A stretch of DNA of 64,000 nucleotides from positions 52,381 through 116,380 of the forward strand of contig NW_027128878.1 in NCBI RefSeq assembly GCF_037325665.1, written 5' to 3'. The position numbers and the translations under genes are program-made. This DNA comes from Littorina saxatilis. Its lineage: Eukaryota; Mollusca; Gastropoda; Littorinimorpha; Littorinidae. The notes beneath the pieces are model-generated. The model saw only the letters and a program-made list of their open reading frames with translations, did not search any database and was not told where the DNA came from. Below, one piece after another: positions 23,052 to 34,264 of the stretch (positions are counted from its first letter, which is position 1; each line of letters starts with the position of its first letter).

Positions 23052-24362
23052 TGCGTATCGCTAGCAGCGCTATACGTGTCATTTGTGCTACGTGTCATTT
23101 GTCCTACGTGTCATTTGTGCTACGTGCCGCTATCGCTACGTTGATTAGTGCTACAAATAATTTGTCTATGAGTCGCTATCATTCGTTCATTATCACTACG
23201 TGTCGACAGCACTACATCTTTTAGCGCTACGTGTCATTATCGCTACGTGTCAATACCACTACTTACTGACGACTCTCTTTCTCATTTTTTCTCTCGCTCT
23301 CACTCCTTCTGGTTTGTGTGTGTATATGTATGTCTCTGTATGTGTGTGCGTGCGTGTGTCTGTTTCAGTGTGTGTTGGGTGTGGGTGTGGGTGTGTGCGT
23401 GTGTCTCTCTCTATCTTGCTCTCTCTCTTGCTCACTCGCTCGCTCACTCACACCGTCTCTGTCTGTCTGTCTCTCTCTCTATTACACACACACACACACA
23501 AACGCATACGTACACAACACACACACGCACACACACGCACACACACGCACAAACGCATACGTACTCACACGGTATAGTACACACAAACTCACACACAGAA
23601 AAACATCCGTGTATGTATATACGGTATCATGCGAGAGAGGGGGAGAGGGGGAGGTGGAAAGAGCGAGCGAGAAAGAAAGAGCGAGAGAAGACAGAAAGAC
23701 AGATGGAGAGGGGGAGGGGAGCAGGAGAGCAAGGAGAGAGCGATTTAAGAGGTACAGAGAAAGAGCGATTGCATGGGAGGTGCAGAGAGAAACTGAAACT
23801 GAAACTGAACTTTATTACCAAAGGATAGAGGTTTTAGGCAAAGGCAGAGAGAGAGAGAGAGAGAACTCAGAATGGTTTATAATACTAAGGCCACAGACTC
23901 ATACACAAACCACGGGGGATGGGGGAAGAACAAAATCCCCCCCCCCCCAAAAAAAAAAAAACACACACACACCAACAACAACCATGAAATAAATACGTGG
24001 TGAAAAAAAAGAGAGATAGAGACAGACAGAGACAGACAGAGACAGACAGACATACAGATCCGACAGACAGCCATGCAGACAATATATACACACTCACACG
24101 CACACACAAAGGAAAGTGTCTGCTGTTTGAACATGTAGTATAGTGCTATCGACACGTCGCGCTACAGTACATTGGTTTTTTTCAAAAATAGTGATATCGA
24201 CACGTAGTTTTATTGAGACGTAGTGATAATGACATGTGTGAATTGGGGCAATAGCACTACGTGCCGATAGCACTACGGTTTTGGGCAATTTGTGTCGATA
24301 GCACTACAGAAAATAGCGCAAACGATACGTAGCACAAATGACACACGTAGCACTAGCAGGAC
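23052..24362. mobile_element. Fold-back element with GCTACGTGTC arrays
   Basis: The left arm (23052-23263) carries about ten irregularly spaced copies of GCTACGTGTCATT-like units; the right arm (24132-24362) carries a similar set in inverse orientation (e.g. GATAGCACTACGTGCCGATAG). The outer ends also mirror each other (GGGGTGCGTATCGCTAGCAG and CTAGCAGGACGCACC). The core is microsatellite DNA: CT, CA, GA, ACAG and poly-C tracts. There is no protein gene. It has the same architecture as the element at 1507-2402, with a different unit. Confidence 0.65.
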
Positions 24363-24856
24363 GCACCGCGCATGAAACCTGGATAGTCGTAACGTTTAAG
24401 GGTATATAAATGCTGCGTCGCTCACAAGAAATAACGGTTTTAGGTGTGACGAAAAAAAGAATAGGGCCCGAGTACGGTGATATAAATACAAGACTTATTT
24501 TAGACAAAAGGGGGGAGTTTACGTCCTCTCAGAAACTATTTCTATTTGGGACAAGAGTTGGTGATACGCTAAGGAGCTGGTAAAAGTGAGAAAAGAGGGG
24601 AGGATGACGGGGTGGCAGGAGTAGTGATGATAAAAGTTCGTTAAGAGGGATAAATTCTTCTTCTAGATAGTGTGATTTAATATAATTGGGTTTGGCACCC
24701 GTTGTCTCCAAGCGCATTGGGAATAGGATGTTAAAAGTATACGTTTATTTTCCAAAAAAGTACTTTATAAAAAGTGATAAAATTTCAGAGCCACTTTATA
24801 AAATCAAAGGTTAAAACAGGTGATTCAGATTTGTACAGGGAGAGCTTAAAAGCAAA
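24363..24856. other. Gene-free stretch
   Basis: No gene, repeat or regulatory structure that I can support. Confidence 0.4.
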
Positions 24857-24860
24857 TATA

Positions 24861-26380
24861 CTGTTCAAAAAAAGAAACGCATAGCTTGTAATATTTGGTT
24901 AATTTAGTTATACGACTACAAGGATATCCACCAAACTGCAGAAAATGTTTATCTGGTCGTCGACCTTTTGTCCATTGCCACAAGTGAGCTCTGCACGTGA
25001 CGCATGCGTTATCAGTGGCTACAATGTCAAAATTGCTCATTTGGCATGACCACTCGTCATGCTTCAGTGTAATCTCGTGAAACTCGGGGAATATTGAGCT
25101 CTCACCATGTCTTCCAAAACCCATAAAAGCGGATTGTTCGCCACAAAGTAATCAGACGACAATTCAGCGACGAAAGATGGCCCGATTGAGCAGAGAAGAC
25201 CGCCAAATTGCATTGGGTCGTTTACAAGCAGGCCAAAGTCAAAGTGCCATCGCCAGGCACTTCCACGTGTCCCAGAGCACCATCAGTAGACTGTGGGTCA
25301 GGTTTCAAGCCACTGGCTCCGTTGCTGACTTGCCACGAGCGGGAAGACCAAGGGCGACAACTGCTGCTCACGACCGCTTCATACGGCTCCGCCACCTCCG
25401 GAATCGTTTCCTGTCGGCCTCATCTTCTGTCCAGGCTCTCCCCGGGCCACACCGATTATCGGACCAGACCGTGCGGAACCGCCTGCATTGAGCTGGTTTG
25501 AGAGCTCGCAGACCTCACAGAGGAGCTGTCCTCACCCGCCGCCATCGCCAGAACCGAGTGCAGTGGGGCAACCAGCACCTTCGCTGGACCGTCCGGAATC
25601 ACTGGAGACACGTGTGGTTCAGCGACGAGTCCTACTTCCTGCTCCAGCGACATGATGGTCGGAGGAGGGTCTACCGGAGAGTAAACGAACGTTACGCGCC
25701 CAACTGTGTGGATGAGGCACCCGTTCATGGTGGTGGAGGCGTCATGGTGTGGGGGGGGCGATCAATACCGCTGGAAGGAGCACCCTGGTGCACGTCCAAG
25801 GGCGCATAACTGCCCAGCGATACGTGGAGGAAATTCTGCGCCCACACGCCCTTCCTCTTCTGGCTGACCAGGATGCCATATTCCAGCAGGACAACGCTCG
25901 CCCGCACACAGCACGACTCACCACCCAGTTCCTCACCGACCACCATGTCCAGGTGCTTCCCTGGCCATCCATGTCGCCAGACATGAACCCGATAGAACAC
26001 CTCTGGGATGAATTGGACAGACGTGTGCGCAGGCGAGAAGAAGCGCCGGCAAATCACCGCGATCTATTGCAGGCACTTCAGGAGGAGTGGGACACCATCC
26101 CACAGCAAGATATCCGGCATCTGATCCAGTCCATGCCCAGAAGGTGCCGGGCAGTTGTTGCTGCTCAAGGCAGTCACACCCCCTACTGACTTGACAGCCT
26201 CGGCACCCAATCGTATTGATTGACTGATTGATTTGAAGATGCAAATGAACTGTGTGTGCATTCAACTGTGTCCATACCAAATTTCAAACAAATAATCTAA
26301 ATATTGGATTTTCTGTTAATTTTTTCGAAAAATAAAACAAATTTGGCAAGTAGCAACTATGCGTTTCTTTTTTTGAACAG
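24861..26380 (+). mobile_element. Tc1-type DNA transposon
   Basis: Perfect inverted ends CTGTTCAAAAAAAGAAACGC and its complement are flanked by TA dinucleotides, the Tc1/mariner target. The length is 1,520 bp, and one transposase frame fills the centre. The ends are well preserved, but the transposase is broken, so this is a fairly recent but immobile copy unless helped in trans. Confidence 0.93.
25177..26189 (+). pseudogene. Tc1-family transposase, broken
   Basis: The N-terminus begins MARLSREDRQIALGRLQAGQ and contains a helix-turn-helix (SAIARHFHVSQSTISRLW) and a GRPR-like motif (AGRPRAT), which bind the terminal repeats. The catalytic triad is visible: Asp in VWFSDESYF, Asp in FQQDNARPHTA and Glu in MNPIEHLWDELD, with 34 residues between the second and third, so DD34E. 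Two lesions break it: an in-frame TGA at 25489-25491 and a frameshift at a run of eight G near 25752. The intact protein would have had about 337 residues, normal for Tc1. Confidence 0.92.
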
Positions 26381-26385
26381 TATAT

Positions 26386-26860
26386 ATACGACATGTGTCT
26401 GTCTGTCTGTCTGTTCGCGATGCACGGCCAAAGTTCTCGGTGGATCTTTTTCAAATTTGGACACCGTATTCAGCTACACCCCGGACACAACCTCATCGAT
26501 GAGATATTTCAACACGTGCTCTCAGCGCGCAGCGCTGTGCGCGCTGAACCGATTTTTGGTTTTTTGTTTTTGTCGGGATCCACTACCAGTAACTCTTCCT
26601 TATCTTCTCCAGTGTTTTCAGCCGCGATTATCTCCCTTCCTCCGTGTGGCGTCAATCCATATTCCCGTTACTACGTTACTATTTTTAGAAGGTCACTGCA
26701 CGTTACTATTTTTAGAAGGTCTCCAGTGTTTTGCGCGTTTATCTCCTTTCCTTCGTGCGCCGGCGAAGCCGGCGTGTCCAAGGCGCAGCCTGGTATTCGG
26801 CTCTACTTCTTCCCGGCGAAGCCGGTACCCGGCGAAGCGGGTAATCATCTAGTACAATAT
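26386..26860. repeat. GTCT-led GC-rich repeat
   Basis: A GTCTGTCTGTCTG tract leads into GTTCTCGGTGGATCTTTTTC, palindromic GC-rich words (CAGCGCGCAGCGCTGTGCGCGCTG) and several CGGCGAAGCCGG hairpins before ATCATCTAGTA. I believe this is a dispersed repeat of molluscs and other invertebrates; its ends are not proven here. It starts directly beside the Tc1 right end. Confidence 0.4.
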
Positions 26861-27111
26861 ACGTAGGCAAGCATGATACGTCATGACGTCATATGATTCC
26901 TAGCATATTGACGTAATGCTAAACATCCGGTTATCTCGAGTTTTCTCCGAAATACACATGTCCGCGGGTTTTTCAATGTTCGGTTATTTACGTGGCTTTA
27001 TGCGGAAAGGGAACCGTCGTCTGCAATCAACGACATGGACCATTCTGGTACTTGTTGCTGACAAAAACATGATTTTAACACAGAATTTAATGTCAGAATA
27101 GCTATATAAAC

Positions 27112-27250
27112 GCTATTGTGTTTTCATCGTAGCAATAGGGTCAGATATTTAGACTCGAACAAGTATAATGCGACTCGTCTTCGACTCGTCGGCATTATAC
27201 TTGTCTCGTCTAAATATCGGGCCCTATTGCTACGCTGAAAACACAATAGC
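27112..27250. mobile_element. Hairpin MITE
   Basis: Two ~68-bp arms are nearly perfect complements: GCTATTGTGTTTTC inward on the left and GAAAACACAATAGC outward on the right, with CGACTCGTC near the centre. There is no coding capacity; it would form a long DNA or RNA hairpin. Confidence 0.75.
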
Positions 27251-27415
27251 TGGTAATCTTGACCTGTGCCGTAGTAGGCAATTGCTGATTTGTTCCACTG
27301 TGTCTGTGAAATACAGTGAGTTGGCAAATCTTTCTGAAGCTTGAGAATGTATCGATCTGATTTTTGTTTTCGAATAGCGACTCATGATTTTGCAGAAGCG
27401 GGGTACTACATCTAT

Positions 27416-27463
27416 AGAGAATACTACATGGCTTGCTGTGTCGTACCAGATTTACACGAGTTG
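27416..27463. repeat. Half copy of the 51893-52016 hairpin
   Basis: GAATACTACATGGCTT and TACCAGATTTACAC here match the right-hand arm (read inversely) of the hairpin at 51893-52016. It is a single arm, hence a truncated copy. Confidence 0.55.
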
Positions 27464-27963
27464 TTTTTTGGCTCACGTAAGTGTAGCCTATGCGATGCTA
27501 ACTTTTGTCTGTCTGTGCGTGGGTGCGTGTGTGATAGAAACTTTAACATTTGACTGAACACCGAAATACTAATTTTACCGGGTTATTATCCAAGTAACAG
27601 CTTCAAAGTATTGAAGCAATGATCAACATTTCGTCGGCACGTATACACAGATAAAGTGTGTATCCAAAGAAAACGGGTGGTGGTGGGTTTTTGGGGTGTA
27701 AAAACAGGTGACTGGTTTGTGTTGTGTGTGGTATGTAGACCAGGTCAGGGGTCAAGGTTAGGTCAGATCGCGTGAAGCATTGTGGTATAGATTCACTTCT
27801 CAGTTCTGACCGAGCTGCATTCGCCGACTGATTCGGGGAAGACGATTTCACATTGTTCGGTTTTGTAGCTCCAGAAAAATAGATAAAGAAGATACCAAAG
27901 GAGATTTCCTACAGGTTAATCTGCACAGCGTGTTTCTATGGAAAGCCGTTTGGCTCATAACTA

Positions 27964-28305
27964 TTACAGCTGTAATTTAAAATAAATACAGCTGTATTTA
28001 ATGTTAAATACAGCTGTATTTAATCATAAATACAGCTGTATTTAAAAATAATTACACCTGTATTTAAAAATATATACAGCTGTATTTATTATTAAATACA
28101 GGTGTAATTATTTTTAAATACAGCTGCATTTAAAAATAAATACAGCTGTATTTAAAAATAATTACACCTGTATTTAATAGTAAATACAGCTGTATTTAAA
28201 AATAAATACACCTGTAATTATTTTTAGATACAGGTGTAATTATTTTTAAATACAGCTGTATTTATTTTTAAATGCAGCTGCATTTAATAAATGCAGCTGA
28301 AATAA
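27964..28305. repeat. Array of 16 palindromic E-box units
   Basis: Sixteen near-palindromes of the form AAATACAGCTGTATTT lie about 20-24 bp apart over 340 bp. Every centre is an E-box: CAGCTG eleven times and CACCTG or CAGGTG five times. The array ends about 15 bp before exon 1 of the integrase-core gene. It could be a satellite-like repeat, a promoter array for bHLH or zinc-finger E-box factors, or both. Confidence 0.85.
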
Positions 28306-28319
28306 ATTAGAACTTGAAT

Positions 28320-28475
28320 CGGAAAATGTACGACATGCAAAGCGACAATCTCGTGGAGATACTACTTCCGGTTTGCGCCATGCACTTCCAAAATAGCGAC
28401 GCCACTGGATCAGACCCGCCGGCATTGCGTCAATTTGTTGCAGTCTGGTAATGAGCCAGAAGAAGTTTTAAGAAG
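28320..28475 (+). pseudogene. Integrase-core gene, exon 1 (start uncertain)
   Basis: The frame reads ...IATPLDQTRRHCVNLLQSGN then EPEEVLRR and stops at a consensus splice donor (AG|GTAAGC). It leaves two bases of an Arg codon that the first base of exon 2 completes, so the phase fits over a 17-kb intron. The N-terminal helix of this family has a similar helical, charged character. No in-frame ATG lies upstream before a stop at about 28317, so the true start is in another exon, lost, or within this exon after a splice acceptor. Exon 2 (45662), exon 3 (52966) and exon 4 (57487) continue the gene. Confidence 0.5.
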
Positions 28476-28957
28476 GTAAGCAACGTTTTGTTTGCTTGTT
28501 CATTTGTGACTTAATGGAAGAAACAATGCGTGATCTTTGAAACACGGGTACCGGGTCCCGGTTTCATAACCACTGGCAGTGGCAATCAAAGACGTGTGAA
28601 AGCAACTTTCTGTGTTTTGGAGTTCATTAAATGTTGGGATGAATATGTCAGGTTTGAGGATGCACATTTCTGTAGGTTCATCTCGGTATTCCACCCCCTC
28701 GGCTTTCTGTTGTAAATATTAAGCTGAGCACGGTGATCGAATGTGGAAGCTACGTTTGGTCAAAGGTCACAGAAGATTTGCGTCGTGCAGCGAAGGAAAG
28801 AATCGCGATCTTGTTTCCGAATCGGTACCTCTTTGTTTTTCATTAGACCTGTCATTCTGCTTGCTCGGCTTTGTTAGATGTTTGCATATCGTGTTGCTAT
28901 TTTCTTTGCTTTTATTATTGTTTCTTACTTGTGCTTCGTTTATCGATACAACGCAAA
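28476..28957 (+). other. Original intron 1, left part
   Basis: This is ordinary intron sequence between the exon 1 donor and the LTR element. With 45632-45661 on the other side, the original intron was only about 510 bp. Confidence 0.55.
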
Positions 28958-29260
28958 TGTAGTGTCTGTGGATTTCCCTTAAGCGGGGCTCACACACAGG
29001 TGGAGCAAGCGGAGCAAGGGTGGAGTAGGCTGCACCAGGCGGAGAGATGACGCTACTTCCGTTGCAGGAGTGGAGAAAGTTGTGTGTGCGGTGCGGAGCA
29101 AGGAATAGGACACGTTTCTATTTTTTGGCTCCGGTGCAGCGGTGCAGCCAATCAGCGCACTCATCACTTTCTCCGGAAATAGTAGTGTGACACTAGGTGG
29201 CATCCCAAATAACGACGGCCGCCTTTTTCGAAAGAACTTTTTCATGGATTTTACACAAGA

Positions 29261-29420
29261 ATGCCGAAACGGAAAGATAAAATGTGGTTTCCGCTAGATT
29301 TCAAGTCACGCTTTTCACTTTTCCGAGGAAGCCAACAGCTGAGTGTGAAGAAACGCTGCTGTTCAACTTCGAAATCTCCAGTCGCAGACGACCTTCGCTT
29401 TCGCAGTACAGTCAATGCAG
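29261..29420 (+). other. Possible small exon inside the TIR element
   Basis: An ATG frame of basic character (MPKRKDKMWFPLDFKSR...) starts about 280 bp from the left end and could stop at a donor-like CAATGCAG|GTGCGA. No family is recognised, and nothing downstream clearly continues it. It may be a chance frame. Confidence 0.2.
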
Positions 29421-32400
29421 GTGCGATGTTACTCATTTCGATCAGCTCGTTTTCGTATATATATTTTTGCATTAAGATCATGTACAATGATTGGAATCAA
29501 AGGAGGATTGACTTCGGCATGCAAATGCGTTGGTTTGGCCGAAATCAATACAGCAGTAATTAAGCTAGGTTCTTTCTCGTCAGTTTGTTTTTGCGACTGA
29601 ATTAAGTTTGTCTTCTGAATGTAGATATCTACCACTTGCTTGATTTTGATTGTTTGTTCAGCTCCTCGGCACAAAATTCATCATGCAAGATATCAATTTG
29701 TTGAATGATAAGGGGATAAGTGAAGTTCAAACATTTATCTGCTTGCAAAAACAATCGCAGGGACAGATCTATCTGCTTCATTGACTGACAGATTGTCATT
29801 GAATTTCCAACGTAAAATGACTCGTTTGCAGACTCTCTAATTAGATCCATCGAGTGTTTGTGTTCTTAGATCCATTGGCTATGCAGGCTTTTTGCGATCA
29901 TAACATTGTTTAGGTTTGTGCTGGTGCAATCTGCAGATCAGAGGAGATTGACCGCAGGGTGACGCAGTGTCAGTGATCAATGCAACTTGTGTTCGACACT
30001 CAATATTGCCTTCTACCAAACTCAAGGGCAAAACAAAAGGTACATGCTTGTGAATTCATATTATGTAATGTCTGTGAAGATTAACACCGTTTTTAGCTCT
30101 AGTCTGAGTGATCATGCTTATTAATATCCAATTCAAGTTACGTACGATACATACTCCGCCCCAGCACCACCCTCACCCCATAGCACTGCTATTCAGATAC
30201 TACAGTCCAACAACCAACCCTCTAAAAGTCCCCCCCCCCCCCCCCCCCCCACACTCTCGGTGTAACATCTGTTGCTATCTGCACCTTTGTGTGGTAATGG
30301 GGAACTCGTGCTCAAATAGTTTCAGAACTGTTGATATTATAAGAGTTTTATTTACCAATGGTTCTCCCCTCCCTCCTTCATATTACACCGACACTCTCTA
30401 TGCCCACCCCCCACCCCCTTCCCCCATCCCTTCCCTCTACAGGCACGTCTACTAAAGTCTGAGTCGTGATAGGATCAAGAGGATGCCACAATGATCCAGG
30501 TAACTTTGCAAATAATCATACTGATATAACAGAAGAAAGTTATTCCACAGTCATTTCTGCTTATAAATACATTACAGTGTTTCACACTGCACAACAGGAA
30601 TTTGTGCTAAGTTATAATCTACAAACAACAAAGACCCTCCAGCCACCACCACCCCCCCCCCCCCCCTCCTCACCTGCAACATATACATGTCCAACTTTCC
30701 CAGTGGCTCTTAATCTTATGCCTATGACTGTTGATATTGAAGAGTAGAAAGTGTTTAGTTTTCAATGACTAAATTTTCCCTCACACACACACACACATAC
30801 ACACACACACACGCACAAACACACACGCACATGCACATAATGCACATAGCAGTTGTCTCCTTCTCAATCTCTCTATGTCTCTCTGTTTAATTAACATATT
30901 TGGATCACTAACTCTTCACTGAGATTCAGTGTTATGTGTTATGTGGAGTAAGATTAGTGAATGTTGCTGCTGATTCTGTTGTTTTTACTGTTCTTCCTCC
31001 CTGCATAATCTTTTTACTCCTTAAACAGTTTTTTCTTATTACTACAGTGCGTCTATGGAGTGTACATCAGAGATGTGATGGGACCAAAAGCATTCCAAAA
31101 TGAAACAGGTAACTTTTTAAACTGGTCTTCATTTGGTTTATTGAGAAGTTGGTTCACATGATACATTTCAGAGTCGTCCTTTTAAATTCGTTAAATATTG
31201 CACCAGTCACTACATCTATAGATGACCATGCTGATTAGTTTCAAACTGTGTACATAGCCATCTTATCCCCACCCGTACTTCCCTCAGTTCCCAAACTACC
31301 CTTCTACAGCCCCCACCCTTCCCATCTCCCCAAACTCATTAGATCACTGACATGACACTGATCTTTATTTTATGATTAAATGTTTTTTGAGTAAAATCAT
31401 ATAGACTGTTGGTGCTGCTAATGTTGTTGTGACTATTCTTCCTCTGTGTATTCTTTCTTAATCTTTTCTTCAGATTGCAGTTCTCCCATGCACCACATCG
31501 TCTATCAATGGAGTCTACAACATTGTCTGAGATGTGATTTGAGTACGAGAATGTCAAAATGATGAAGGTAAACTTTTAAACACATAGAGCTGAACAAACT
31601 GCTGAATTCAAACAAAATCTTAACACTAAATGTCAGGGTATTTATCTCCATGCAGATTGTGAGGTTAAATTGCAGAGAGTTATTATGCAATGTGTGACTT
31701 GCATCGAGTTGTGTTTCGCTATGCAGAGTGTGACTTTTCTTGTCTAATTGCCGTACAATTAAATGGAAGATACTCAGATTAAAGAAAGTCTTACATTGGG
31801 AGGTAGGAATGTGCTTTTGCATGGTTTGTGACAAGACAAACTTTCCTTATAAGAGCTTAAAGATACATTCCATGACGTTTGAACCAAAATGTCAGCTATC
31901 ATAGATCTCTCGAACTAAACAAAATGAGGGTAACCTTCTACCGGAACGCATACCAAAAGCTCTTTAGCTTGGTTACCACCCTTTCGAGGTCAGGTAATTT
32001 GAGTAGTTTTTTGACATCTAGCATATATGAGATCTTAGTCAATGCATCCCTCAGACAACCAGTGACACCGTTAATGACACATGAAGCAATAAGGTAACTA
32101 TCAGATAACACTTGTATACACAAAATCCACTCGGACAAGATCAACAAAATCTTACGATCTTGTTAACTCATTGGAGACGTAATGTTTTAATCCTTTTTTG
32201 TTGTTGTTGAAAATGTGCTGAAAAAAGAAGATTACAGCTAGATCAAAACTCAAAAGTGTTCCAAATTACCCCTCCATTTGACCTGTGAACTCGCCACTGT
32301 GTTGACCTTTGTCATGCATAAGATATAGTTAATAATCACCAAATATTAACTAACTAGGTCAACAGGTCAAGAAATATTAAGCATTTTTGTGGGCTGCATT

Positions 32401-32659
32401 TGTTTCATTTGTGTCACCTTTTATGTTTATACTTTTGCAGGCTGGTGTGGAGTTCTGATGACTGTTGCCAGGGCGATGGAAGACACATACATAAGACATA
32501 TAAACAAGCTTCCCTGTGAAGTGTTTTGATCACAAATCACCATTATTTTACACATTTATGCATATCTATGCTCAGCTCAGACTTGTGCTTTGAAATTTGA
32601 TGTTTAAGTACTAGCTAAAACCCTGAATAAAGTCTTCGCAGTACATGGAATGGGATTAA

Positions 32660-32660
<1 letters not shown>
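29421..32660. other. Gene-free interior of the TIR element
   Basis: No coding gene is supported. Poly-C runs occur near 30229-30250 and 30651-30666, and a CA tract at 30783-30833. Three diverged exon-like units (30430-31565) are listed separately. An AATAAA at about 32625 follows an AG-ended pyrimidine stretch near 32440, which could mark the end of a non-coding transcript. Confidence 0.4.
30430..31565 (+). repeat. Three diverged tandem units with splice-like borders
   Basis: Units around 30438-30500, 31047-31110 and 31492-31566 each follow a pyrimidine-rich tract ending in AG, contain CGTCTA(C/T)-type starts, and end in (AG|GTAACTTT)-like donors. The three differ substantially but share order and flanking words (GTTGTTTTTACTGTTCTTCCTC versus a similar stretch). 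None has a consistent open frame. They may be non-coding exons or simply an old tandem duplication. Confidence 0.35.

Positions 32661-32704
<44 letters not shown>
32661..32704. repeat. GT microsatellite
   Basis: This is a pure GT run directly before the MITE at 32723. Confidence 0.92.
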
Positions 32705-32707
<3 letters not shown>

Positions 32708-32722
32708 ACAACATTCAAAAAT

Positions 32723-32968
32723 GTGACCCTCCACCACGGAATGAGTCGCACCTCGCGCGGTTTTGCGCTAGGCTTAATATAAGTCTGGGGGGTGTCTGGT
32801 AACTGTCTGAGGGTCACCTTAGTCACAGGCTTATAACTCGAAAGGTTTTCGCTCTTTTCTAAAACGGTTTTCACCACTGGATAGAGCATTCAAAACTCTT
32901 TAGGAAAATGTAAAAATATAAAAATCATGCTAAGATGACATGCGACTCATTCCGTGGTGGAGGGTCAC
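32723..32968. mobile_element. MITE with GTGACCCTCCACCACGGAAT ends
   Basis: The 246-bp element has inverted ends of about 27 bp (GTGACCCTCCACCACGGAAT then GAGTCGCA, mirrored on the right). It is flanked by AAAT on both sides (32719-32722, 32969-32972), a 4-bp target repeat. No coding frame. The superfamily is not determined. Confidence 0.85.
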
Positions 32969-32972
32969 AAAT

Positions 32973-34264
32973 GAGGGTGAGATAAAACATAAAAAAAGCT
33001 ACAGCACAGATACTTTTTTGTTTTTTGTCTAGCGTCAAGGACGGATCCAGGGGGGGGGGGGGGTTCCTGTCACCTGTATCTCCCCCCCTCCCCCCCCCGG
33101 CCTGAACATGTATCTCCTCCAAGGGTGAAAATGAAATAAAAATCAACAAATCATGACAAATATTCGGAGAACGCGCCAGCTAGATTCCACATATTCTCAT
33201 CTACATTTCAAAACGTCCAGACCCTAGCGCCCTCAACTAATGAACCCCTAACACAATTGCCCCCCCCCAACCTGATACGGTCCGGCCATGAGCGTTCTAT
33301 ATCGTCCTCTTTAGAAACTTGTTGCGCTGTTGACACACGTACGTTTCTATTTGCAAACATCCATAAAGTAATATTTTGTTAATCATGTTTAAAACATTTC
33401 TTCTGAGTAGAATGAAGCTAAATGAAACCACACACAAAATGAAAAAAACTAAATCTAAATCAAAGCCATATTGCGCGTAACATAAAGCAACAGTCTAACC
33501 GTCTGCAAGAGAGATTGTTAGTAGTAGATCTAAAAGAAAAGAATGGATTCCATGGAAGCTAGTGTAACTATGCACATTGAACATCTTTGAAGCTTCGGAT
33601 ATAACTCGATAAAACAAAAAAGAACCAAAACTTAAAACATGTCCCAACAGTTGTTAGTCCACCTCTCTCTTCACCCGACCCCCACACTCACATAGTTTGT
33701 GTCTGAAAAGCTCTAAAACGCACTGGCACACACACACACACACACACACATAGGCTAGGCAGATTTCATCAGATTTCACCTCCTGTGTGAACAAATTGCT
33801 ATAAAATTTATTTCACCTTTTTTGTACTCTATATGCATCCATTGATCAGGTAAAACCGAGTTGGCCAACGTTTTCCCATGCGAACTATATTTTTGAAGCT
33901 TTTAAAGAATGATGACAACTGCGCAATAACGGTATTCCGAATATGCTCCGTCCCTCACTTCTCACGTCTATAACATGTCTTATTTTAAGGGATGTGCCAT
34001 ATGTCACTCATATAGTATGTAAGAAAAGCACATTCAGTTGATAAATAGGTTCAATTGCATTTATTTAGCGCGAAATAACGTAGCCGAAGCTCAAATCTAG
34101 CGCATTCGGTGTGGTTTCACAGGGCGCGTCTCCCGGGTCGCGTTTGACAGGTATGTGAGTTGACAATTACTGTGCTGATATTCTCCCTCCTTTACCCGTT
34201 ACTGTTGCATTACACATGTGAACATGCACACGCACACTCTATTCAACATGACCTCGTACTTACG
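32973..34264. other. Gene-free stretch 3' of nuclease-CXC copy 2
   Basis: No gene. It contains GACGGATCCAGGGGGG near 33041 (as at 19026), poly-C/G runs, a CA tract at 33727-33750, and the left member of an inverted repeat (33745-33875) whose partner lies at 37350-37480. Confidence 0.45.
33745..33875 (+). repeat. Left inverted flank of nuclease-CXC copy 2
   Basis: This segment aligns with the reverse complement of 37350-37480. Shared words are AATTGCTATAAAATT(T/C)ATTT and CGAGTTGGCC with similar spacing. The repeats are imperfect and lie about 390 bp beyond the gene's 3' end and 410 bp beyond the visible 5' end. They may be degraded terminal repeats of the gene-bearing unit or two unrelated copies of a small repeat. 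Confidence 0.45.

Noticed and set aside
23247-23992. 190-224 codon frames rich in Cys, Ser, His and Thr
   Set aside because: They are simple-repeat translations (CT, CA, GA tracts) in the core of a fold-back element.
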